A stretch of 28,939 nucleotides of DNA from the NCBI GenBank assembly GCA_035640475.1, contig DASQWC010000047.1, positions 1-28,939 on the forward strand, given 5' to 3'. The translations under genes and the position numbers were made by a program. Shown one piece after another: positions 24,001-28,939 of the stretch (positions within the stretch are counted from its first letter, which is position 1; every line of letters begins with the position of its first letter). Origin of the DNA: DASQWC01 sp035640475. Lineage in GTDB: Bacteria > Actinomycetota > JAICYB01. Below the pieces are notes generated by a model that did not search any database, was not told the DNA's origin, and worked only from the letters and a program-made list of their open reading frames with translations.

Positions 24001-24892
24001 CGACCGGGCCGGAATGGCTGCCTCGCTCCAGAACCTCGGCGCGGTGGCGTTCTCCGTCGGTGAGCTGGCGACTGCACGCGACCGTTTCGAGGAATCGCTG
24101 CGCGTGCGACGCGAGCTCGACGACAAACCGGGCATGTCGAGCGTCCTTCTCAACTTGGGCGTCGTCTCACTGATGCTGGGCGAGACGGCCGCAGCGCGTC
24201 CGTACTACGAGGAGAGCCTGGCCCTCGCCGAAGAGATCGGAAACCGGCGGGGGGTGGCGAATGCGCTCAACAACCTGGGAGTGATCGCCCAGCAAGAGAA
24301 GCGCTACGAAGAGGCCTCACGCTTCTACCAGGACACGATCGGCGTGTTGAAAGAGCTCGGAGATCTCAACGGAATGAGTCAGGCGATCCACAACCTGGGG
24401 GAGGTGGCCTACGAGGAAGGAAGACTCGAAGACGCCCGCCGACACTGTGAGGAGAGTCTCGCCATCCGGCGCGAGCTCGGCGAGCGGCGCGGTGTGGCGG
24501 AATCGCTCACCTATCTCGGCAAGATCGCTTCGGATCTCGGTGAACGCGAAAACGCAGCCGCGCTGCAGCTCGAAGCCCTCGCTTTACAACTGGAGCTCGG
24601 GAACAAGATCGGTTTTGCCGAGTGCCTCGAGAGCGTGGCCGGGCAAGCCGCGACGCTGGGAGAAGCAGCGCTCGCCGCTTCACTCCTGGGCGCAGTGGAC
24701 GCGATCCTCGACGAGAGCGGCTCGTCTCATTCGTGGTCGCTGCAGAAACGTGAATGGCTGGAGCCCGAGCTCGTCGAACGGCTCGGCGCGGACCAATTCT
24801 CCGAATCGATGGCGGCCGGCCGCGAGATGTCGGCGGACGACGCGATGGCGGCCGCGCGGGCCTTTCTCGTCGGCGAAACCGCCGCGACTTAG
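21032..24892 (+). CDS. Tandem class III adenylate/guanylate cyclase-AAA ATPase-TPR regulator
   Basis: The 1286-residue protein has four parts. Cyclase domain C1 (about 55-200) has both metal aspartates, Asp62 in FTDLSGF and Asp112 in KFGGDALL, but lacks the Asn/Arg pair. Cyclase domain C2 (about 268-445) has lost both aspartates (His274 and Pro322) but keeps Asn387 and Arg391 in VNTAARV. An AAA/STAND-type ATPase follows (Walker A GEAGIGKS 482-489, Walker B IIEDAQW with Asp606), then 8-9 TPRs of about 40 residues to about 1225. This is the layout of soluble adenylyl cyclase, likely making cAMP or cGMP in the cytoplasm. ATG 21032 is the only standard start before C1; it overlaps the RTX gene by 46 nt, and family similarity begins at LTPFVPRLV (residue 31). 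Confidence 0.88.
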   Translation: MHSAGVGGGLRAARLTQQDSAPGGSPPGADLTPFVPRLVPQWVTEAPNAKHRSIPGTLVFTDLSGFTAMSERLAALGKVGAEEMTQHLDATFTELVSVSGGLGGTMLKFGGDALLIFFWGDDHEVRAARAAVDMQATLDRIGLISTPAGDVRLQMSVGAHCGDVDFFLVGTSHRELIVTGAAATRTVEMESEASAGEIRLSPELADRLDPDLIERGQGSPKLVGLPTVPELFTSWPEWPPTVQAKRFVPQMLREHLASGVELLEHRQMVVAFVHLANLDELIVESGPEIASRHLEDLVAQIQSAFAAHSVGFVSTDVYDGGPKIICSSGAIKTFENDDERMLRALREIVDYPSAIDLRVGVNRGHGFCGYVGPPFRRTFAVIGDVVNTAARVMAKAGPGEILSTAAVTERSETLFELTELAAFVAKGKAEPLVAYRVGDIAGRRERGPGGHPLIGRDTELDLLTEALDQARERKGRFVEIRGEAGIGKSRLLGELLSRAGSIPGVLVSQERCGRYAAASPYFPFRALLGSLVGGNTIADLAQRVRATAPELEPYIPLLALPLGLVIEPTPEVEKLSDAARRDKLYEVLGELLDVLLSVPTIWIIEDAQWIDAASADLLRHLARQADRFSLVLCVTYRSENIEPFGPADDVLELGPLSDEAADEILQARSTTRLLPDELRRLRERGHGNPYYLAELANLISQQRDFEHLPDSLESMLAARVDGLPPADRLVLRQLAVLGSRFDRRVAEDVVEGLPEPGDERWERLAEFVDFSGQQWRFIQTLVRDTAREGLSFRERRDVHERAGNSIESHTEDPFAISELLSLHFHSAGTHDKALAYSNHAAEKAEQSYAFPEAATFYGRSVDAARELGNRSDFATSLTKLANAELAQGEYTKAGEHYGAGLDVKRELEDRKGIAATLNGLGRVAQAQGDYENASSKFRESLEILRDLPERDPSGIAWLLNNLGTVAWSQGNYEEARARFEESLGPRQEAGDRAGMAASLQNLGAVAFSVGELATARDRFEESLRVRRELDDKPGMSSVLLNLGVVSLMLGETAAARPYYEESLALAEEIGNRRGVANALNNLGVIAQQEKRYEEASRFYQDTIGVLKELGDLNGMSQAIHNLGEVAYEEGRLEDARRHCEESLAIRRELGERRGVAESLTYLGKIASDLGERENAAALQLEALALQLELGNKIGFAECLESVAGQAATLGEAALAASLLGAVDAILDESGSSHSWSLQKREWLEPELVERLGADQFSESMAAGREMSADDAMAAARAFLVGETAAT
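21089..21120 (+). terminator. Strong 14-bp hairpin after the RTX stop codon
   Basis: TCGGCCCCCGGTGG (21089-21102) pairs perfectly with 21107-21120 around the loop TTCA, starting 12 nt after the RTX stop. The stem has 12 GC pairs of 14. Only TCTC follows instead of a U-tract. It lies inside the open reading frame of the cyclase gene, so it could end the RTX transcript and act as an attenuator for the cyclase. Confidence 0.65.
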
Positions 24893-25752
24893 CCGGGGCG
24901 CGGACGCTCGCCTGCGAGCGGCCTGATCAGCGCCTCTTGGGCGATCGACACGCCGAGCACCCCGTTGCGTGCGTGCATGGTGCCGGCGGCCAGACCTCGC
25001 GCGCCGTAGCTCGACACGGTTCTCAGGTCGAAGAGGATCCACTCGTCGGCCTTCATCGGGCGGTGGAACCACACGGCGTGGTCCAAGCTCGCGCCCATAA
25101 ACCGTTCCCACTCCTCTTCGCCCGCCACCGGCACTCGCGCGGCAGAGACGACGCCCATGTCCGAGGCGAACGCAAGCACGCACGTATGGATGTTCGGATC
25201 GTCGGGCAGCTCGCCGGCCGTCTTGAACCAAGCTCGGCGCGTCGATCTGTAGATGCCGTCGACGGGCTCGGTCGGTCCGAGCTCGCGCATGTCGAACGGC
25301 ATGATCGAGCGCATTCGACCGAACATGCCCTGCGGCTCGGGAGCATCCTCCGGTGACGGGACGTCCTCCGCGATCGGCATCTGGTACTCGGGCCCCTGCT
25401 CGGCCCGGTGGAACGACGCGATCATGTCGAAGATCACCTCGTCTTGCTGAACTGCCTTCACGCGCCGCGACGTGAATGATCCGCCGTCGCGAGGACGCTC
25501 GACGTACATATCGATGTCTTCGCCGGGACGCCCGGGGCGAATGAAGTACGCGTGCAGCGAATGGATCGGGCGATCGGCCGGAACGGTCAGCTGCGCCGCG
25601 CGCACGGCCTGCGCCGCCACCTGGCCGCCGAACACGCGCGTCCACGGACCGCGAACCGGATTGGGAGCCCGGAAGACATCGTCTCCGACCTCCTCGAGCT
25701 CAAATAGCCCCAAGAGCCTTTCGAGGCTCCACTTCTGAGGTTCCTCCGTCAT
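24889..25752 (-). CDS. tesB: Acyl-CoA thioesterase II
   Basis: The 287-residue protein has the TesB double-hotdog layout and length. Diagnostic segments are PWTRVFGGQVAAQAVRAA in the first hotdog, SLHAYFIRPG, and in the second ASLDHAVWFHRP, DLRTVSSYGARGLAAGTM and GVSIAQEALIR. The Asp/Thr-Ser/Gln active-site set is represented by Asp224, Ser247 or Ser248, and Gln272. TesB hydrolyses medium- and long-chain acyl-CoA to free acid and CoA. Its ATG overlaps the stop of the crotonase gene before it (ATGA), and its own stop overlaps that of the convergent cyclase gene by 3 nt. The three genes form a tight acyl-CoA operon. Confidence 0.93.
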   Translation of the reverse strand: MTEEPQKWSLERLLGLFELEEVGDDVFRAPNPVRGPWTRVFGGQVAAQAVRAAQLTVPADRPIHSLHAYFIRPGRPGEDIDMYVERPRDGGSFTSRRVKAVQQDEVIFDMIASFHRAEQGPEYQMPIAEDVPSPEDAPEPQGMFGRMRSIMPFDMRELGPTEPVDGIYRSTRRAWFKTAGELPDDPNIHTCVLAFASDMGVVSAARVPVAGEEEWERFMGASLDHAVWFHRPMKADEWILFDLRTVSSYGARGLAAGTMHARNGVLGVSIAQEALIRPLAGERPRPG

Positions 25753-26609
25753 TCGCGGCCTTTGAGCCAGGCGTTGAACTTCGGCTCGCGCTTCTCGCGA
25801 AACGAGGCCACGCCCTCGGCGGCGTCCGGATGATGATCCGAGATCGCGGTCTTCGCAGCGATATCGTCGAAGGCCTGCGCGGTGGGCATCTCCGCCGCGT
25901 TGTATAGCGACCGTTTGAGCAACCGCATCGCCACCTGCGGGCCCTCGGCCAGCTCGCGTGCGAGGTCCATCGTGTGATCCATGAGCCGGTCGTCCGGGAC
26001 GACCTCGTGCACGAGCCCGTACTCCTTTGCCTCCCCGGCCGACAGGATTCGCTTGCGCATGAAGAAGTCCATGGCCCTCGCCAGGCCGATGAGCTCGACG
26101 ACGAGCGCGTGACCGCCCTCATCGGGCTGCAACCCAAACCGCAGCGTCGCCGAGCCGAGTCGTGCGCTCGAGCCGGCGATGCGAAAGTCGCACGCAAGGG
26201 CGAGCGACAAGCCCGTCTGGACGGCGACGCCGTTCACGGCTGCGATCGTGAGCTTGTCCAGGTGCCGGACGGCGAGATTGAGCTGCTGCGAGATCGTACG
26301 CAGGCCCGCGTACGTGCCCATCTCGCTCGAGCCGTCCCAGCTCAAGCTCTTCGCGAGCTTTGTCTTGCTCTCGTAGTCGCGACGACGTCCGGTCATGTCG
26401 TCACCCGCGCTGAACGCGCGCCCAGAGCCGGTGACGACCACGACTCTGATCGAGTTGTCCATCTGCGCTTCGAGAAAGAACTCCGTCATGTCGCGCTTCA
26501 TCGGGGGCGTCTGGCCGTTGAGGCGATCGGGCTCGTCCATCGTGACAACCGCGATGCCCGGGTCGTGCAGGACGACGTTGAACCCGCGATAGCTTCCTTC
26601 GAGCGTCAT
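25749..26609 (-). CDS. Crotonase-superfamily protein (enoyl-CoA hydratase/isomerase-like)
   Basis: From ATG 26609 the product has 286 residues. The crotonase pattern is clear: RAFSAGDDM (65-72) and NGVAVQTGLSLALACDFRI for the oxyanion hole, and GLQPDEGG (159-166). The two hydratase glutamates are not conserved by eye; Asp163 in PDEGG is at the position of the catalytic Asp in PaaG-like isomerases. An enoyl-CoA isomerase or ring-modifying role is more likely than hydration. The start overlaps the previous gene's stop (ATGA) and its stop overlaps the tesB start. A 114-residue N-terminal extension in the same frame lies under the upstream crotonase gene and is rejected. Confidence 0.85.
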   Translation of the reverse strand: MTLEGSYRGFNVVLHDPGIAVVTMDEPDRLNGQTPPMKRDMTEFFLEAQMDNSIRVVVVTGSGRAFSAGDDMTGRRRDYESKTKLAKSLSWDGSSEMGTYAGLRTISQQLNLAVRHLDKLTIAAVNGVAVQTGLSLALACDFRIAGSSARLGSATLRFGLQPDEGGHALVVELIGLARAMDFFMRKRILSAGEAKEYGLVHEVVPDDRLMDHTMDLARELAEGPQVAMRLLKRSLYNAAEMPTAQAFDDIAAKTAISDHHPDAAEGVASFREKREPKFNAWLKGRE

Positions 26610-27418
26610 CTTCCTACAAAGTTCGGCTTTCGCTTCTCGACGAAGGCTTTCGCCGCTTCCCGATGGTCTTCGGTCGCGCCGCTCAAGACTTGGTGCCGCG
26701 CTTCGAGCGCGAGCAGCGACTCGAGGTCGGCGTGCTCCGCGTGCACGAGGCTCGCCTTCATCATGCCGAGCGTCTTCGTCGGACCGGAAGCAAGTCGTGA
26801 GGCGAGATCCTGCGTGGCGATGCGGAGCTCGTCCCGCGGGACGACCCAGTTCACCAGTCCGAGGTCGAGGGCTTTCTCGGCAGGGACGCGTTCGTTGAGG
26901 AGATACAGCTCGCGTGCTCGTCCCGCTCCGATGAGCCGCGTCATGAACCACGTGCCGCCGTAGTCGCCGGCGAGGGCCACGCCGGCGAATGCCGTCCCGA
27001 GCTGCGCCTCGGCCGCCATGATCCGCAGGTCGCAGGCGAGGGCGAGTGAGAGCCCGGCGCCCATGGCGTAGCCGTTGATCGACGCGATGGTCGGCTTCGG
27101 CATCGTGTGGAGCACAAGCGACGATCTGCGCATGCTCGCGAGCAGGCCTGCGATGCGATCATCCGTGCTCGGCGGCGGACCGTTTCCGCTCCCGCCTGTG
27201 CGCGCCGCCATCCCCTTCACGTCGCCGCCCGCGCAGAACGCGCGATCGCCCGCTCCCGTGAGCACGACCGCGCGGATCTCGTCGTCGTTCGCGCAACGAT
27301 CGAGCGACTCCCCGAGTGAGCGCATCATGTCGTTGGACATCGCGTTCAGACTGTCCGGCCGGTTGAGCGTGATCCACGCGACGCCTTCGCTGTTTTCGAA
27401 CAAGAGATCGTCGCCCAC
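26606..27418 (-). CDS. Crotonase-superfamily protein (PaaG-like enoyl-CoA isomerase/hydratase)
   Basis: GTG 27418, with GGGAGGGGAC just upstream, gives a 270-residue protein; the ATG at 27466 would place the start across the divergent Kelch gene. Motifs are WITLNRPDSLNAM at 15-27, DRAFCAGGD (58-66) and NGYAMGAGLSLALACDLRI, which form the oxyanion hole, and LAGDYGGTW with Asp152 where PaaG-type isomerases place their catalytic Asp. The hydratase glutamates are absent. It is the first gene of a minus-strand operon with a second crotonase and TesB, all with ATGA junctions. The paralogous neighbours share less than obvious identity, so they probably act on different intermediates. Confidence 0.86.
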   Translation of the reverse strand: MGDDLLFENSEGVAWITLNRPDSLNAMSNDMMRSLGESLDRCANDDEIRAVVLTGAGDRAFCAGGDVKGMAARTGGSGNGPPPSTDDRIAGLLASMRRSSLVLHTMPKPTIASINGYAMGAGLSLALACDLRIMAAEAQLGTAFAGVALAGDYGGTWFMTRLIGAGRARELYLLNERVPAEKALDLGLVNWVVPRDELRIATQDLASRLASGPTKTLGMMKASLVHAEHADLESLLALEARHQVLSGATEDHREAAKAFVEKRKPNFVGR

Positions 27419-27447
27419 TGTCCCCTCCCCTCGTGATTCGCGTTCGC

Positions 27448-27453
27448 TACAGT
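27448..27453 (+). promoter_or_regulatory. Candidate -10 for a leaderless Kelch transcript
   Basis: TACAGT fits TANNNT and lies exactly 7 nt before the ATG at 27461, the spacing expected when transcription starts at the start codon. The gene has no Shine-Dalgarno. No -35 is recognisable, so support is limited. Confidence 0.35.
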
Positions 27454-27460
27454 ACGCCAC

Positions 27461-28474
27461 ATGCACAGGATCCGGCCGGTGCTGCGCATTGCCGGCTACG
27501 TTGCCGGCTCATTTGCGATCGTCCTTGCGCTTGCCCTGCCTGTGCTGCGGATCACCAACCCCGGCCCAAGGCAAGAACGTAAGTGGGGCCGCATCGCGGA
27601 CATGCCGCGCGCACGCGGCGAGGTCGCATCCGCCGGCGTCGGCTCCAAGCTCGTCATCGCCGGCGGTCTCTACGGCATCGGCCGGACGTCCGACGACGTG
27701 TACGTCTACGATCTCGCGCGCAACGAATGGACGATTGCGCGCTCGCTCCCGGCTCCGCGGCACCACGCTGCCGCTGCGGCACATGCGGGCTCCGTCTACG
27801 TGAGCGGCGGCGCTTCCGGCGCGACGAGCTGGACGCCGGCGAACACGCTCTGGCGCGCGCCGCCCGGCCTTCCGTGGAAAGCGCAAGCGCGCATGCCGGA
27901 GGGACGTCAGGGACATGCGATGGTCGCGCTCGGCGGAAAGCTCTACGTCGTCGGCGGCGTGGGGCCGACGGACAACACGCTGATCTACAACCCGAAGCGC
28001 GACGGCTGGACGACCGGTGCCCCGCTCGCCGGCAATCGCGACCACCTCCGTGCCGTCGCCTGGAGGGGCGAGGTGTGGGCCGTCGGGGGCCGGAGCGGTT
28101 CTCCCACGGCTCGCGTCGACATCTACAACCCCACCGACGACGCATGGCGCCGCGGCCCGGCCCTGCCGGAGCCGATGAGCGCGATGGCGGTGGGCGTCCT
28201 CGAGGACGGCCTGCACGTGGTCGGCGGTGAGCATCCGGGCGTGGTCTCAGGACGCGTGATCGATGCGCACTACGTCCTGAACGAGCGCGGCCGGTGGCGG
28301 CGGGCGATCCGGCCGATCCTTCCGGTGCACGGCGCCGGCTACGCCGTCATGTCTCGCCGGCTCGTCATCGCCGGCGGCGCGGCGCGAGAAGGACTCTTGT
28401 CGACGATCTCATGGACGCCCATCACGCAGGGCTACGGCCCCGAGGGCTTCTTCCTGAAGCAGCTGCACTTCTAG
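27461..28474 (+). CDS. Membrane-anchored Kelch-repeat beta-propeller protein
   Basis: The 337-residue protein begins with an N-terminal hydrophobic segment (about 9-31), an uncleaved anchor or signal. The rest is about six Kelch-like blades, each with a double-glycine strand and spaced aromatic residues: LVIAGGLYG, VYVSGGASG, LYVVGGVGP, VWAVGGRSG, LHVVGGEHP and LVIAGGAA, with Tyr/Trp pairs such as VYVYDLARNEWT and YNPTDDAWRRG. Bacterial proteins of this type are extracytoplasmic binding propellers; some relatives are oxidases or sialic-acid epimerases, but no catalytic motif is seen. It is divergent from the crotonase operon (42 nt) and its stop overlaps that of the DUF971 gene. Confidence 0.86.
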   Translation: MHRIRPVLRIAGYVAGSFAIVLALALPVLRITNPGPRQERKWGRIADMPRARGEVASAGVGSKLVIAGGLYGIGRTSDDVYVYDLARNEWTIARSLPAPRHHAAAAAHAGSVYVSGGASGATSWTPANTLWRAPPGLPWKAQARMPEGRQGHAMVALGGKLYVVGGVGPTDNTLIYNPKRDGWTTGAPLAGNRDHLRAVAWRGEVWAVGGRSGSPTARVDIYNPTDDAWRRGPALPEPMSAMAVGVLEDGLHVVGGEHPGVVSGRVIDAHYVLNERGRWRRAIRPILPVHGAGYAVMSRRLVIAGGAAREGLLSTISWTPITQGYGPEGFFLKQLHF

Positions 28475-28818
28475 CGGTCCAGCGGGTTCGCGCGACCTTC
28501 GATGCGGCGGGCCGTGCGACATTCGTCGCACGGGCAGCCGCCTCGAAGGTCATCCCACGAGTAGATGCCCGTGCTGTGGCCGTCGTTCCAGTGGAACGTG
28601 ATGCCGTAGGCGCCGACGAGCTCGGCGTCGGAGACGTCGAGCTGGTCGGCGTCGCCCAGGTAGACCGGGCGTCCCGCGTGGCGCAGCTCGTGGCACGTCG
28701 CGCAGCCGCACGCGCCGCGGATCGTGGCAAGGTCCCAGTGCGAGACATGGCCGTCCGACCACGTGATGCGCACGCCGACGTCCTTGGACGCCTCGATGCG
28801 ATCCGGCTCCTCGCTCAT
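28471..28818 (-). CDS. DUF971 (GBBH-like N-terminal) family protein
   Basis: The 115-residue product matches DUF971: VRITWSDGHVSHWDLATIRGAC at the start and ITFHWNDGHSTGIYSWDDLR in the second half. The family is related to the N-terminal domain of gamma-butyrobetaine hydroxylase and some members are linked to Fe-S cluster handling. Here two CxCxxC motifs are present, Cys37-39-42 and Cys95-97-100, a likely site for zinc or an iron-sulfur cluster. The ATG overlaps the TGA of the upstream RNA methyltransferase gene (ATGA). The exact function is unknown. Confidence 0.88.
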   Translation of the reverse strand: MSEEPDRIEASKDVGVRITWSDGHVSHWDLATIRGACGCATCHELRHAGRPVYLGDADQLDVSDAELVGAYGITFHWNDGHSTGIYSWDDLRGGCPCDECRTARRIEGRANPLDR

Positions 28819-28939
28819 CGCTGTTGTCTGCGGATCTCAAAGAACGCAACGGCTCCCGCCGCCGACGCGTTCAGGCTCCCGACGCGGCCGCGCATGGGGA
28901 TCGACACAACCTCGTCGACGCGCTCGCGGACGAGGCGGG
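28815..28939 (-). CDS. SpoU/TrmH-type RNA 2'-O-methyltransferase (C-terminal fragment)
   Basis: Only the last 40 or so codons are in the window; the gene continues to the right. The visible tail contains VSIPMRGRVGSLNASAAGAV, the SpoU motif 3 region that forms the deep trefoil knot and S-adenosylmethionine pocket, followed by AFFEIRRQQR and a TGA stop. SpoU enzymes methylate ribose 2'-OH groups in rRNA or tRNA; which RNA cannot be told. The stop overlaps the DUF971 start. Confidence 0.85.
   Translation of the reverse strand, partial: RLVRERVDEVVSIPMRGRVGSLNASAAGAVAFFEIRRQQR

Noticed and set aside
17829..24892. RTX plus cyclase as a CyaA-like adenylate cyclase toxin
   Set aside because: The two are separate proteins, the cyclase is class III with intracellular AAA and TPR domains and no export signal, and there is no pore-forming domain or acyltransferase gene.

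Overview
This is a GC-rich, tightly packed bacterial segment. The three-base periodicity is strong, GTG and TTG starts are frequent, and ATGA stop/start overlaps are common. Gene content points to an uncultured or environmental Actinomycetota lineage: actinobacterial-type LivG signature sequences, FadE-like acyl-CoA dehydrogenase, thiolase/DUF35 pair, R2-like ligand-binding oxidase, PGPGW protein, and a cyclase-AAA-TPR regulator. The class cannot be fixed from the sequence alone. I see no insertion sequence, CRISPR array, phage gene or replication origin. No gene-free stretch exceeds 300 bases.

Region 1 (1-10035) is a transport and catabolic block. A 5'-truncated plus-strand substrate-binding protein converges on a minus-strand series that runs from right to left: crotonase-fold protein, alpha/beta hydrolase, nitronate monooxygenase, a LivH-LivM fused permease, a MFS-LivF-LivG triple fusion, and a lipoprotein. 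Everything except the binding protein of a branched-chain-amino-acid-type ABC importer is thus carried by two polypeptides, one of which also has a complete 12-helix MFS module. The 82-base gap before the permease holds two inverted repeats.

Region 2 (10063-11507) holds a HAD hydrolase divergent from the crotonase gene, a DinB-like protein whose start codon lies 3 nt after a tRNA-Thr(UGU), and a small PGPGW membrane protein.

Region 3 (11504-17591, all minus) is a second lipid-type cluster: secreted proline-rich protein, acyl-CoA dehydrogenase, DUF35 zinc-ribbon/OB-fold protein, thiolase, glyoxalase-like protein, R2lox (all Mn/Fe ligands and the Val/Tyr cross-link pair present) and an endonuclease/exonuclease/phosphatase-family protein.

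Region 4 (17592-24892, plus) contains a 1082-residue secreted RTX/calcium-binding protein with three tandem copies of a 213-residue module at an exact 639-bp period. It is followed by a 14-bp hairpin and a 1286-residue regulator with two class III cyclase domains, an AAA ATPase and TPRs. The two cyclase domains keep complementary halves of the catalytic set, as in animal soluble adenylyl cyclase.

Region 5 (24889-28939) has a minus-strand operon of two crotonases and TesB thioesterase, a divergent membrane-anchored Kelch protein, a DUF971 protein and the 3' end of a SpoU-type RNA methyltransferase.

Together the window looks like uptake and beta-oxidation-type turnover of an acyl or branched substrate, with the cyclase and RTX genes as a separate regulatory and surface unit. 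The substrate is not identifiable from sequence.
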